From: Diphasiastrum complanatum
Taxonomy: Eukaryota > Streptophyta > Lycopodiopsida > Lycopodiales > Lycopodiaceae
DNA: 64,000 nt
Assembly: GCA_029204225.1 (NCBI GenBank)
Contig: CM055111.1
Span: forward strand, 2,703,029-2,767,028
Direction: 5' to 3'
Below the pieces are notes generated by a model. The model had not been told where the DNA came from. It saw only the letters and a list, made by a program, of their open reading frames with translations, and made no database searches. Below, piece after piece: positions 1-9,727 of this stretch (position 1 is the stretch's first letter; each line of letters begins with the position of its first letter). A program made the position numbers and the translations under genes.

Positions 1-330
1 ATCTCAACCAACACCTCTTGACGCCTCCTCTCAGATCTCGACCGATGCTTTCTCTCAAAACTCAATCGACGTGTCCTGGCAGATCTCGATTGACGCTTTC
101 TCTCAGATCTCGACCGACACTTTCTCTTAGATCTCGACCAGAGCCAGTCACTCCGATCTCAACAGAAACCTTCTATCATACCTCGACCGATGCCTTCTGT
201 CCTTCTCTCGACAGACCACATTCTGTCACATCCTCTACCAAAGCCCTCTGTCTGATCTCGACCGGAGCCAGTCACTCAGCTCTCAACCGGACTGTTCTAT
301 CAACTCTCAACCGGGACAAGACACGACTCC
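1..330. repeat. Degenerate minisatellite-like repeat (about 25-30 bp unit)
   Basis: The words CAGATCTCGACCGA and CTTTCTCT recur with changes through this stretch, for example near 31, 80, 107, 130 and 256. Units are irregular in length, so this is a degenerate tandem array, probably part of the 5' untranslated leader of the gypsy element whose gag starts at 555. A reading frame of about 106 codons through it is only the repeat being read through. Confidence 0.6.
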
Positions 331-554
331 CATCTTGACCAAAGACTTGACTTATTTCTTCCAAGTTATATTTTTTGAGTCATTCTTTCTTTTTCTGACC
401 TGGACCAATTTTTTCGACCCACTCCATTCTCTCGACAACACTCAAAACTCAAATAAAAAAAAAAACAACAACACAACAAAACACAAACACCAGTCAAGTT
501 ACCAAAGAGTCCAAGAGGCCTATTTACCCAATCCTAAGGTACTCTCGAGTTGTT

Positions 555-1145
555 ATGGATCGTCCTTACGATCCGAATCCCACAGAGGACTATCCACCAG
601 AGATGGTCTCCCCATCTACCGAACAGGCTCGATTTAATAGATATTCTAGGATGAAATCCCAAGTCCAAGAGCCATCCACCAACCCATTTGACAGATGGGA
701 ACCCATGCATTTTGAAGTTCCATATGATCAACCACATTTTCATGCTACAGAATCTTCACATGCACGAGCTCACTTAAATGGAGCTTTTGCAAATAATGTT
801 CCGCATATTGAAAAACGTACTCCAAAGCTCGATTTACCTAAGTATGACGGTAACACTGATCCTCAAAGATTTCTTCAAGTCTTTGAGAATGCATGTGATG
901 TCTATGGCGAGACATCACCAGACGCCATGGTACAGCTCTTTTCGATGACCATGATTGATCGAGCACGAGAATGGTTTTTTAACCTTGATCGTGAAGATAA
1001 ACGAGACTGGTCACTCTTGAAGGAGGCATTTATCAAACGCTTCAAGCCATTTCACTTGATCGAAAGTCCTTTTGTCAAGCTAAGTAACATCAAAATGACA
1101 AAAGATGAGAAGTACGTGACTACATTGAATGATTTAAAAGATTAA
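555..1145 (+). pseudogene. gag: Ty3/gypsy Gag core (Retrotrans_gag-like)
   Basis: A 196-codon open frame starting at ATG 555. The first 80 residues are Pro/Glu/Arg rich. They are followed by PKLDLPKYDGNTDPQRFLQ and then AREWFFNLDREDKRDWSLLKEAF, the hallmark of the plant gypsy Gag capsid domain (target peptide, 'YDG..DP..FL..FE', 'A..WF..L....W..L...F'). Gag forms the virus-like particle in which reverse transcription happens. The frame stops at 1143-1145 after LNDLKD. The following bases still encode Gag-like sequence in other frames, so the stop reflects decay. A full gypsy Gag would be two to three times longer. Confidence 0.8.
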
Positions 1146-1500
1146 AAAGTCAGGTACAAGAGCAATCCACTGAGTCTATGCTCATAATTTGGCTCCTGGT
1201 TGGACTCCCATGATGGATATGATGTGAACTTCGCTCCAATAATGAATACACATCATTGAAACAAGCCATGTCTGATGCCATTTGGGAAGAAGATGAGGGA
1301 TCAGATGTCGATGAGCCACGTGAATGGAGAGCACATCGTGCTGTCCAAGAAGCTCGACCAAATGAGAAAACATGAGAACAGCTGTGGAAAACACAGATGG
1401 AGTTGCTTAACCAGCAACACCAACAACAGATGGAGAAACTCACAAAAGAGTTTCAAAACACTCTTAAGTCTATCCAGAGTTCGATGCCAGGTCAGTTACT
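1146..1500 (+). pseudogene. Frameshifted Gag tail with glutamine-rich coiled coil
   Basis: From about 1266 a different frame reads an acidic stretch (EEDEGSDVDEP) followed by a Gln/Lys/Glu-rich helix (MELLNQQHQQQMEKLTKEF, about 1398-1454). This fits the linker and coiled-coil part of a gypsy Gag C-terminal to the capsid domain. At least one frameshift separates it from the Gag core, and one in-frame TGA near 1374 interrupts it. The opposite-strand frames here are shadows. Confidence 0.5.
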
Positions 1501-1504
1501 CACT

Positions 1505-1995
1505 AGTCAATGATAAATTTTATAGTTTTTAGGACAATAATGATTGTACTTTACAATCATAGAGAGTTATTGGTTGCTTAATCAATGGATCTATCAAGTT
1601 CTACACATTAGATCTTGATCTAGGTTCACTACACTTGGATTTAAGCAAGAGCAATGGATCAACACATCATTAATTAGTGAGAGCGGGCTCACACATTCTT
1701 TTCTAAGATTCTAACAAGTGCATATATTAGCTTTCTTGCTAAAGACATAAGTATCAGTAAATTAAGAAAAGCTAATTTCTAGGTGACTAGTCAACTTGAC
1801 TAAAAACTAGTCATATCATGTTCACACTAACTAGATTGATACAAAATCAATTCAAATATATACAAGCATAAAAAGTACATCCTTTTACATGTGGGAACGG
1901 GCTCCACACATGTGAAATCAGATCATCACATTATTCTAATGTTTGATCAATATTTACACTAACCAATGTCAAGTGAGAAGTGACAATTTTCAACA
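1505..1995. other. Unassigned insert between Gag tail and zinc knuckles
   Basis: An AT-rich segment with no coding signal. It contains CACACATGTGAAATC near 1912, one mismatch from the CACACGTGTG palindrome found in the copia LTRs of this window, so it may be a degenerate LTR fragment. No clean TG...CA ends or target duplication were seen. Confidence 0.3.
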
Positions 1996-2026
1996 CCAAA
2001 TCCACCATAGATGAGAGAACACATGG

Positions 2027-2690
2027 TGCCCTTACTGTCGAGGTGCACACACTGGAAATGAGTGTCCTTCATACCAACCAGTCCTAGATACTTCATTGAT
2101 CAAATGTGACATCTGCGACTTTATGGGTCATACATCCCTCTATTGCATTATAACCCAAGGAACCAGACTCACAACCAGTCAGGGGGACATTTTCAACCTC
2201 CTAGACACCAGTTTGTTTCACAAAATCAAAATCAGCATTATCCATCACGAAACCACCAAGTCCATATACAAGAGTTGCCTTGACAATCTAGACATGACGC
2301 TCAACCACAACACTAGCTGGCGCTCTTAGGACCACCTCCAAGGGGACAACCTGATCTAGGAGCACAAAAGCATAAACACCCTCGAGAATCTGCACATACA
2401 CATCTTGTAGAAAACTCCTACGATCACTCAAATCATTATGATACGACACTTCCATCTGTTAGTTCTCAACAATATCGAATCGACAACTCATGCTTGTGCA
2501 AACGGGATGAGTATTCCAAACCGCCGGAAATCCAGCACAACTAGCCATCCAAGATGGTTATGCTTTTGCCATAGGCCCAATGAGCAACTGCTGTTTTAAT
2601 TGTGGCAAAATTGGCCACTTCATGGTTGACTGTAAAGTTAAGAACCAATAACATGCGGATTGCCCAGACTATGTTTGCAAACACAGTTTC
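2027..2690 (+). pseudogene. Gypsy Gag nucleocapsid region with three to four zinc knuckles
   Basis: Three CCHC-type knuckles can be read with frameshifts between them. At 2027-2065 a C-x2-C-x3-H-x4-C form (CPYCRGAHTGNEC); at 2105-2146 CDICDFMGHTSLYC; at 2592-2633 CFNCGKIGHFMVDC. A fourth Cys/His cluster (CPDYVCKHSFKDC) follows at about 2661-2699. Zinc knuckles bind element RNA in the particle. Most plant gypsy Gags carry one, so a multi-knuckle arrangement is uncommon. The 450 bp between knuckles 2 and 3 carries Gln/His/Pro-rich low-complexity coding in several frames. Confidence 0.6.
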
Positions 2691-3219
2691 AAAGACTGTC
2701 CTAAACAACCTAACAAGATCCTTCCAGCACGGCATATAACATCTGAACCTGTTAGAGTTCTCACTAGAGCACAACGCCAACAACAAGAACAACAACAAAA
2801 CAATGAAAAATTAGCTGACCCACATGGAAGACACTTGGTAGCTTTCACTTTATCCAAAGACTACCCAGACCCAAACGTGGAACAAAGGCAATACAAAGAA
2901 GTTTGAGATGAGTTTTTGCGAGAGGAAGAACATACGAAAAGTCTGTTATCTGCTCAGATCCCTAACAAAGAGCAATCCCTACAGGGACTTGAAGTATTTT
3001 TTGACCTCCTACAAGCTCAACTCACTATGCCATTCCATAGTGCGCAAAAATCTTTCACCGGGCTTCAACGATATATCCATCGTAGTTTTTAGCTGCCTAC
3101 TATTCCTGATGAACAGCGGAAAACAGAAGATATTTTTGAAATTTTCCAGATTCCTATGAATTTGCTGAATATAGGTGTTGCTAAGGGGACTAGCATCACC
3201 TTGCCTTTGTCTATAAAGA

Positions 3220-3540
3220 CTATCCCACAGTATCTGCTATCCTTGATAGCCGACCAGGTGTTAATATAATGGCTTTGTCCTTGGCAAAGTCATGGGGCTT
3301 CCATACCCTCGATCAACCACGATACAAACTTCGCATGGCTGATCAACGAGTTACAGACCCTGCTGGTCATTTATCAAATATTAAGGTTCGAATAGCAGGT
3401 GTCAAATTTGTGATCGATTGTGTCATCTTAGACTTACCAAAAGATGCCAATACTTATAAAACTCCTTCTTGGTATACCCAGGCTCCAGATGGCATGTGTT
3501 GTCCAAGATTGGAAGCATAGCAAAATCACCTTTGACAATC
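3220..3540 (+). pseudogene. Retropepsin-like aspartic protease relic
   Basis: Reading from about 3220 gives AILDSRPGVNIMALSLAK, which matches the gypsy protease active-site context (LDSGA..N.M..) with the catalytic DSG changed to DSR. It then gives KVRIAGVKFVIDCVILDLP, the usual flap/second-strand region. A frameshift near 3480 moves the tail (CVVQDWKHSKITFD, about 3494-3535) to another frame. The protease would cut the polyprotein; with the active-site Gly lost and the frame broken it is dead. Confidence 0.65.
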
Positions 3541-3651
3541 ACGACAAATGAGTCACTATCAACTCAACTGGCCACGTCAAGCCCGCTAAAGTTTATGATG
3601 ATTGGTCATCAACAATTGAAAAAACATAACGTTTCTAATTACAAAGCTTTG

Positions 3652-4200
3652 CTATCTTTCAGCCCTCTGCTTGACAAAAATGTTCGCGAACACGAAAGGC
3701 ACAAAGCACGAAAGTTTCACAAACACCTAATGGGAAGACACGAAGCACGAAAGATTCACGAACGAGAATCTTTTGCGGTCTAACACGGGAAAGTCAGACG
3801 ACGGAGACGAAACCAACGACGCGACATGAAAAATGTCGCGAAACCCATTTTGCCCTCACGCTCCAAAGAGTACCAGCAAAGATCACGCAAGTACCCAGAA
3901 GTACAAAAATACGATCTGATGGCATGATGTCAGCAGGTACTCCCTAGGTCGTGGCTAATCTGCCACTCCTGTGATTCCCTGATTAGTTGTAGATGCTTAA
4001 TCACTCTAATCTTGGATTTACATAGCATACTTACTGGATGATACTTGACATATAGATCAACAGAGATATACACAGTGCAATGAAGTAGCCTTATGCTAGT
4101 AAGCAATCAAGACGAAATTACAGAATACATGTCCATCTGCGTGCAAAGACAATTCTGTCTAGGATCTGTAGATTCAACTGTTTGCTAGTAAAGAGAGACG
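3652..4200 (+). mobile_element. LTR fragment, family E (same family as 36551-37330)
   Basis: This stretch aligns by eye with 36551-37100. Shared words in the same order include TTGACAAAAA, GAAAGTCAGACGACG, TTCACGCTCCAAAG-like text, CAAGTAC..AGAAGTACAAAAAT, GATGATGTCAGC, CTGATTAGTTGTAGAT and TTTGCTAGTAA. The second copy follows a copia integrase, so this is most likely a solo or truncated LTR of that copia family. The right end is cut at about 4200, where sequence of another LTR family begins. Confidence 0.6.
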
Positions 4201-4415
4201 ATATTTCTATCTTTCTCTCTCTAATTCGTGTTGAGGCTGATGCTCATACACTAAATTCTTGTACTTTTGCTCATTTGTAATTCAATGCTATCATTCTCTG
4301 ATTCTTAGCATGCTAGATTGTGGTTAAGCCATAAATTCTATACTAGATCTTGCTATTCAATCTAGAATCAAATTATTGTGCTAATCATAAATCTTAATAA
4401 GCTACCAATCCTAAA
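4190..4415 (+). mobile_element. 3' part of a family A copia LTR
   Basis: It matches the last 260 bp of the LTRs at 27616-28411 and 33871-34667. Shared runs include CTCTCTCTAA, GCTTAGCATGCTAGATTGTGG-like text, TAGATCTTGCTA and CAATCTAGAATCA. Divergence is clearly higher than between those two LTRs, so it is an older fragment. It lacks the CACACGTGTG box and the terminal CA. Confidence 0.6.
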
Positions 4416-5690
4416 TTGTGTACCACTATTGGTGTCTATGGAACAACGCTTTCTCTAGTCCAAGGGAAAACTTCCAAGCCAAAGGCAAATATCGATAAGA
4501 TCATGAATCTTCTGATGAAGCTGATGATTTCAAGGAAGAAAGCAAAATTCTTAATATTGATCTATCTTCCACAGAGACAAATCATTATCAGCAAAGCACC
4601 AATGGACAAGTGGATGAAGACCAACTTGAGAATCTAGATCAAGTCTTGTCCGATAGTTGTAATGATCAGGACCAAGTTCAAAATAAGGAGGTATACTATG
4701 AGCTAAACAAACTTCTACAGCGACAGTTAAATTATGGAGTACAATTTGATTGTCGAGAATTATGCTCTACTCCATAAATCAATGGTTACGACCATATTAT
4801 TGATAATGATCTATATGGAATTATTCCTGAACATGGATCAAGTGAGCGATATAACATTGATGCAAAATTCAAATACCAATATAGCAACAAGCTTTTTGAT
4901 GATGAAATTGCTATCAACATTGCTTCAATGAAGTCAATAATAAGAGATCCATCCAAAGATCTGAAGCAAATCTGCACTGAGCTACCAATCAATGAATCTA
5001 ATGTGATACTGATGCAAGGAGTTGGTGCAAAATCTCTGAATATTCTGGCGTTGGGGAATGTCATCAATCCTATCAACAAGGAAAATATGTTAACTTAGAA
5101 ATTGAATTCAAAACCGTCAAATTCCTTGTGTATAGATGACCAAAAAGATCCATGCATGGGATTTGATGAATCCGAATGTGGGATGCATGGCTCTAATAAC
5201 TACTCTGGAGTTACAAATGGATACCACTATGCTACATCAAGGAGCTATGCATAAGGCTATAGCACCGGATGTAGTGACAAAAAAAGATGCATCTGGAATT
5301 GGGTAGCCCATCCAATCAAGGAAGATTCTGAGGAAGAAGACTTTTAAATGTCTGTTGCTTGGATCCAGTCAACCCATGCAGAACTAATCCAACTTGAGGC
5401 TTTTCTGTTTTTCATCAATCTCTTCTTCAATGATTTTATCAAATCTATGGGATCCGTTGTAGATCAAAGGTTCTTTATGAAGAATTCTCATTGCAACCTT
5501 GTTCTACGCTAAAAAATTGAGACAACAAAATCTGATGGTAGATGGCTACTGACAAGAATAATACAAGAAAAGATGTTTCTTACTCAGGTCGGCCAAATAT
5601 CTTCGACTACCACCAACGGATTCATGAAGCATGGCACCAACAAAAGAGCTACATGGTCTTCATTTTTTAGGGCAAAAATGCTTAAAGTAG
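4416..5690 (+). pseudogene. Unidentified coding-like relic just upstream of a PPT and LTR
   Basis: One plus-strand frame stays open for 92 codons (4499-4774), then 106 codons (4778-5095), then 51 codons (5099-5251), broken only by single stops at 4775, 5096 and 5252. The product would be acidic at the N-terminus (ESSDEADDFKEE), Gln-rich, then mixed (FDDEIAINIASMKSII, NVILMQGVGAKSLNILALG), ending in an acidic EDSEEEDF. No gag or pol motif is present. It lies between an LTR fragment and the PPT of the family D LTR, so it is probably the 3' internal part of a D element and may be a captured gene. A distant resemblance to 30K-type movement proteins of plant pararetroviruses occurred to me but is weak. 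Function unknown. Confidence 0.35.
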
Positions 5691-5696
5691 GGGGAG
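5685..5696 (+). promoter_or_regulatory. Polypurine tract of the family D element
   Basis: A purine run (AAAGTAGGGGGAG, with one T) lies immediately before the TGTCATG start of the LTR. The PPT primes plus-strand DNA synthesis, so its place marks this LTR as a 3' LTR of a plus-strand element. Confidence 0.6.
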
Positions 5697-6258
5697 TGTC
5701 ATGTGCTACATGTAATTAGCCCATGAGCTTACTAATGAATTGCCAAATATAGCCATGGAGCTAAATTAGATTAGAACTAGTCAATAGGACAATTAATAAA
5801 GTGGTTTGAACAACCTCGCTAGAATTGAGAATAACGGAATTGTAATAATGGTTGTAAGGCCCAATCTAGCTAAATAAGGCCCCAAACTTATAGTAGAGGC
5901 ACAAATGACCACTATAAATAGCTGAGGTCGTGCTAAATTTGGAGGCTATTGTTCATTTTGTAATTTTGAGTTTTTAGAGATCTTGGAGCTTCTCTTGGAG
6001 AGCTTTCTTGATGGAGAAAATGGTTCATGTGCCTAAAATCACATGAGAGCTATGATCATGCTCTAGAGTCAGGCCCTATCTTGTGAATGATCAATAATCA
6101 TGAATAAAGATACCTTACTTTGCCTATTTTGGTGAAGTTTTGCTACTTTTAGCTATCTTCTTGATTTTTGACTAGTTTCTTGTTGTCTTGCATTTCCATT
6201 GTAATTTGATATTTAATGAATGGATTAGATGTTTGAATGCTAAGGTTGGCACATGACA
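5697..6258 (+). mobile_element. Complete LTR of copia family D (3' LTR)
   Basis: A 562-bp LTR starting TGTCATGTGC and ending GCACATGACA, a perfect 10-bp terminal inverted repeat. A second copy of this LTR, split by element M2, runs from 38751 to 45175 and is followed by a tRNA-Met PBS, which confirms the boundaries and the family. A TATA-like CTATAAATAG lies near 5913. It contains no coding sequence. Confidence 0.8.
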
Positions 6259-6312
6259 CTTCCAAGGACACTATATTTTCTGGGTAGAAATACATTATAC
6301 ACTATTTTAAAC

Positions 6313-6676
6313 TAATACCTTTGACTTGCCATAACTTTTTAACCGTATCTTGAAAGTATGTCATGTACCATATCATCGGAAAGCACTTGTTGAACGCTTT
6401 CTAACGCACCAAACTCCCCCGCTAAAATTGGACTTACTGCTAAAAAGTTATGTCCTTTTCAATGTGGACTCAAAAAATTATGATTAATAAAATCCCCATA
6501 CTTTTGACTTGCCATAACTTTTGAACTGTAGCTCGAAAGTATGTCATGTAACATATCATTGGAATGTGCTCATCAGCGCTTTCTAATGCACCAAGCTCTG
6601 CTGAAATTGGACTTACCACTAAAAAGTTGTCATTTTTAATGTGGTCTCAAAACAATTATGAGTAATAAATTCTCCA
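6313..6676. repeat. Two-copy tandem repeat, 183-bp period
   Basis: TTGACTTGCCATAACTTTT begins at 6321 and again at 6504. The two units remain alignable along their length (shared AAAGTATGTCATGTA, GCGCTTTCTAA-like text, AAAATTGGACTTAC, CTAAAAAGTT). Divergence by eye is over ten per cent. No coding potential. Such units occur in non-coding parts of plant LTR elements, but the parent element is not identified. Confidence 0.6.
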
Positions 6677-7299
6677 AAAGTTGAAATGTACTACCAAAAG
6701 GTACAATGAAAAATGAGTTCTTCTTTTGTACTACCAAACCATGCTTTTAGCCAGGATCTATCTCCTAGAATCTAGGAATCTAGAAGGTCAACACTAGCCA
6801 CCAATGATGATGTGGCAAATTAGTGGAATCTAAGCTAAATGGATTAGGATAAGCTCAATGAGCGTTGTCACACGTGCTGGAAGTGGCTTAGAGAGAGAAA
6901 TCCACTATTGTGAGCAAATCTTAATGTTATCACTCTCTTATGCATGATATTTTGATGTGAATGTTTAAGAACTTGTTAGTAATCATTTTCTTTCTTAGTT
7001 GTACACTCATTGTTTTTCACACGTGTGAGGATGCGTGAGGACGTAGGACCATTAATATTGATTGTTCTTGCTTGGAAGTGTAGTAATTGACAATGAAAGC
7101 TAGCTTTGAGTGCTCATCTTGATCTTTAATCATGCAAGTTGCCAATCACTCTTATTGATCTAAAATAGATCTAATTAAGATCCATTTTTTTATTTTTATC
7201 ACATATATGTCGAACATGTCTAGACAATCCTTAACACTTGATCTTGACTATCCAACCAACAAAGTCGACCTCCATGTATGTCATAGCAACATCCTTGGA
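6677..7299. other. LTR-like fragment with G-box palindrome, no gene
   Basis: AT-rich and non-coding. It carries TCACACGTGTGAG at 7017-7029, the palindrome typical of the copia LTRs here, and TGTCACACGTGC near 6868. It is therefore probably a degenerate LTR; ends and family were not resolved. Confidence 0.35.
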
Positions 7300-8210
7300 A
7301 AACAGACCTTAGATCAAGTCATAGGCATGCAACAAAAGATGTTCTAGACGTTGTTCATTCAGATACACGTGGTCCATTCTATCATTGCTTGGATGAAAGT
7401 ATTTCATTATCTTCATTGACAAATATTCCAGAAGAACAACTATTTATTTTATTAAGCAGCAATCAGAAACTTTCAAAATCTTTTGACAATTTAAGGAGCA
7501 TTCAGAATTGGAAACTGCTAAGAAAATTAAAGCACTGAGGGTCCAACAATGGGGGAGACTACACTACCAAATTCAAGGAGTACTACCTTAACAATGACAT
7601 TGAGCAATAGTTCATTACGTCCTAGTTGTTGCCTCAGTCGAATGGACTAGCTTAGAGAAAGAACAAAACCTTAGTCAAATCGGCCAAGTGTATGCTTGTT
7701 TATGCGACACTTTTGAAAGTCTTATGGGCTGAAGATGTTTCCATTGCAGCTTATATCCAGAATAGATGTCCGCTAAAGGTCCCTCAAACAAAATGTCTTA
7801 GGAAGTTTGGACAGGATCCAAACCATCATTATCAAACCTATGCATTTTTGGATGTATCGCTTATGCATAGATACCACCAGATATCAAGAAGAAGCTCGAC
7901 TTCCATAGTATCAAATCTATTTTCATTAGTTACACTACTCCATATAAAGCTTATAAGCTATATGATCTTGTTGAGTCGAAGATATTCACAAGTCGGGATA
8001 TCATCTTCATTGAAGATCAGTTCATCGACCTCAAAGGAAAGGGTAAAGCTCATACAGTTGGACCTATGTGACATTCAGAGAATCAACACTTTTTTTATCG
8101 ATCAAGCACTTCAAATTCTAATATCCCAGAGAGTGCATCATTCTTTTATTATTATCACTTTGTATGTGGACGACACGCTGGTTTTTATCAATAGTTTTGA
8201 TCTAAGATCC
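7300..8210 (+). pseudogene. Ty1/copia integrase to RT relic
   Basis: Decayed pol in shifting frames. DVVHSDTRGPF (about 7340) corresponds to the integrase core motif with the first Asp. FIDKYSRRTTIYFIKQQSE follows at about 7415. The 'WAEDVSIAAYIQNRCP' integrase C-terminal landmark is at about 7725. LYVDDTLVF, with the RT catalytic YVDD at 8163-8174, comes near the end. Large parts of RT between 7880 and 8130 are missing or unreadable. Stops and frameshifts make it non-functional. The open stretch 7692-8528 continues past the copia end into an unrelated gypsy Gag. Confidence 0.75.
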
Positions 8211-8220
8211 GGGACTCAAA

Positions 8221-8528
8221 TTGTCAAGAGAGCAATGTCCTTTCCTACAAAGACAGGGTTTGGCAACCAAGGCAACAATGGAGGGAACACGTTCCAGAGA
8301 AGAAACAATGTTGGACCTTCAGCTAGTCACAGCAACAGCTCACCAGCAGTGGGCAGTTCCATGCGTTGCTTCAACTGTCATCAGCAAGGTCACTCTTGGA
8401 GGTCATGCCCCAAACCATTGAACAAGCAAATCATGGCTACCATTGAAGGATTTGATAGGATGGAGAGAGAGGCATTTGATCAAGAAGATGGTGAACAGGA
8501 TGCGAAGAGGACCCAGAAACGGATTTGA
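8221..8528 (+). pseudogene. gag: Gypsy Gag C-terminus with zinc knuckle
   Basis: The frame running through 8221-8528 reads a Gly/Asn/Ser-rich linker and then CFNCHQQGHSWRSC (about 8365-8406), a canonical CX2CX4HX4C nucleocapsid knuckle, then an acidic tail. It ends at TGA 8526-8528. The protease frame overlaps it at 8525-8530 in another frame, as in elements that make protease by frameshifting or reinitiation. The N-terminal capsid part is missing: upstream the same open frame is copia pol. Confidence 0.7.
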
Positions 8529-9361
8529 TGGAGTTTGACCTGAATGTCTTACAACAAATAGGGGCACTTGTGGCGTATCGTGAACATCTCATGGCGACTC
8601 CTGCGAGAGGATCAAAGTTATTGTACCTGAAAGGTTGTATTCAAGGCAGGATCACTTACTTCATGGTAAACCTGGGGGCGTCACATAACTACTTGTCAGA
8701 AAAACTGACAGGGAAATTGGACATCCAATGTGAAGAAAATGTGACTCCTATTTGTGTGGAGACCGCGAAAGGGACAATGACCACTTGTAGATTGGCAACC
8801 AGCTTACCAATCTCTATGGGAACCTGGAAGAATCGACTAACATTCACAATCTTGAAGATGGATGCCTTCGACGCTATTCTGGGATTAAGTTGGTTTAACG
8901 AACATGTGGTGGCCTTCTTGGCAAAAGGGGTTAACCTTGTGTTATTATATAATGACAGGAGACCTTGTGTCGTCAGAGCTGTGCCAGGGGACCAACTAGA
9001 AAAGAACGACACAAATGAACCTGAGCCAACCATCCCTCCCAATCTCATTCACCTCTTTAACGAAGGGCAGCCAATAGTGACAAACCAGTTGACACGGGAC
9101 CAAATGGAGCCAACATTGCCTGCAATTTCTACATCAAAGGTGAATTCAAGTGTCGATGCAGAGCTCAAGGAGATCAACTTGTGTGACCAAGCAAAAGCTC
9201 ACCTCTTTAACGAAGGACATCCAGCAGTGACAAACCAGCTGATGCGAGGTCAAATGGAGCCAACATTGCCTGTAGCTTCTACATCAGAGGTGAATCTAAG
9301 TGCCGATGCAGAGCTCAAGGAGCTCAACTTGGGCAACCAAACGAAAAATCTAGAGTCCTAG
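8525..9361 (+). pseudogene. Gypsy retropepsin-like protein with duplicated acidic tail
   Basis: A 278-codon open frame (TTG/ATG start at 8525/8528). Residues about 40-140 have retropepsin layout: GRITYFMVNLGASHNYLS is the active-site loop, where the expected D-S-G reads N-L-G, and DAILGLSWF is the second conserved strand (usually D.ILGMDWL). The catalytic Asp is therefore lost although the frame is open. Residues 165-278 are an acidic tail made of two direct copies starting HLFNEG, 54 codons apart. No RT follows. Protease would mature Gag; this copy should be inactive. Confidence 0.65.
9047..9350 (+). repeat. Two-copy 162-bp in-frame direct repeat
   Basis: CACCTCTTTAACGAAGG occurs at 9050 and 9212. 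Both units continue through GTGACAAACCAG, AAATGGAGCCAACATTGCCTG, TCTACATCA, GATGCAGAGCTCAAGGAG and CAACTTG. The period is a multiple of three, so the frame survives and the protein tail is doubled. Divergence of roughly ten per cent suggests an old event under some constraint or within an active family. Confidence 0.8.
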
Positions 9362-9727
9362 GGGACTCATCCAGACGTGCGACGAAAATGACATATCTGA
9401 GGCTTAAGGGAGCCGTAAGTACCTTTTTCTTTCATGTTAATAAAGTAAGTTGCATTTCTCATCGAGGAGTGAGCTTCAGTCTAATGTCTAAGTGCAGCAG
9501 CTTCACACAGGTTTTACGTAAGTGAACTAGATCCACACTTTTCCTGTGTTGGGTTCAAACACAATATCTATACTTCTCTTTACAGTTGGTCTCCTTTGGC
9601 CGGTGAATCAAGCCCGTGCCCTTGTATATGTGAATAAACTTTGGCCGGTGAATTAAGCCCGTGCCATGAGTCTTAGGTTCTAGTTTGGCCCTGATGAGGA
9701 CATCAGCTTTCCCAAAAGAGGGGAGGA
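9362..9727 (+). other. 3' untranslated region and PPT of gypsy element
   Basis: No coding. TTGGCCGGTGAAT(C/T)AAGCCCGTGCC occurs twice, at about 9595 and 9642, a 47-bp direct repeat. A purine-rich run (AAAAGAGGGGAGGA, 9713-9727) lies directly before the LTR start and is a good PPT. Confidence 0.55.

Larger units (their letters stand above)
1..3640 (+). mobile_element. Decayed Ty3/gypsy retrotransposon (gag-protease part), cut by window start
   Basis: Pieces of one gypsy-type internal region lie in order on the plus strand: a repeat-rich leader (1-554), a Gag domain (555-1145), a frameshifted Gag coiled-coil tail (1146-1500), several zinc knuckles (2027-2690) and a retropepsin-like stretch (3220-3540). 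No RT, RNase H or integrase is present, and the left LTR, if any, lies outside the window. An unrelated-looking segment of about 490 bp (1505-1995) separates the Gag tail from the knuckles. Multiple frameshifts and stops make it a fossil. Assignment to Ty3/gypsy rests on the Gag core and the protease context; the exact lineage is not determined. Confidence 0.7.

Noticed and set aside
18-338. Open frame of about 106 codons at the window start
   Set aside because: It is the degenerate repeat read through (repeated Leu-Ser-Leu-Arg-Ser-Arg-Pro) and has no domain; not a gene.
4416-5690. Calling this region an endogenous pararetrovirus movement protein
   Set aside because: The resemblance to 30K-type movement proteins is slight and no pararetroviral coat or RT motif lies nearby; left as unidentified.
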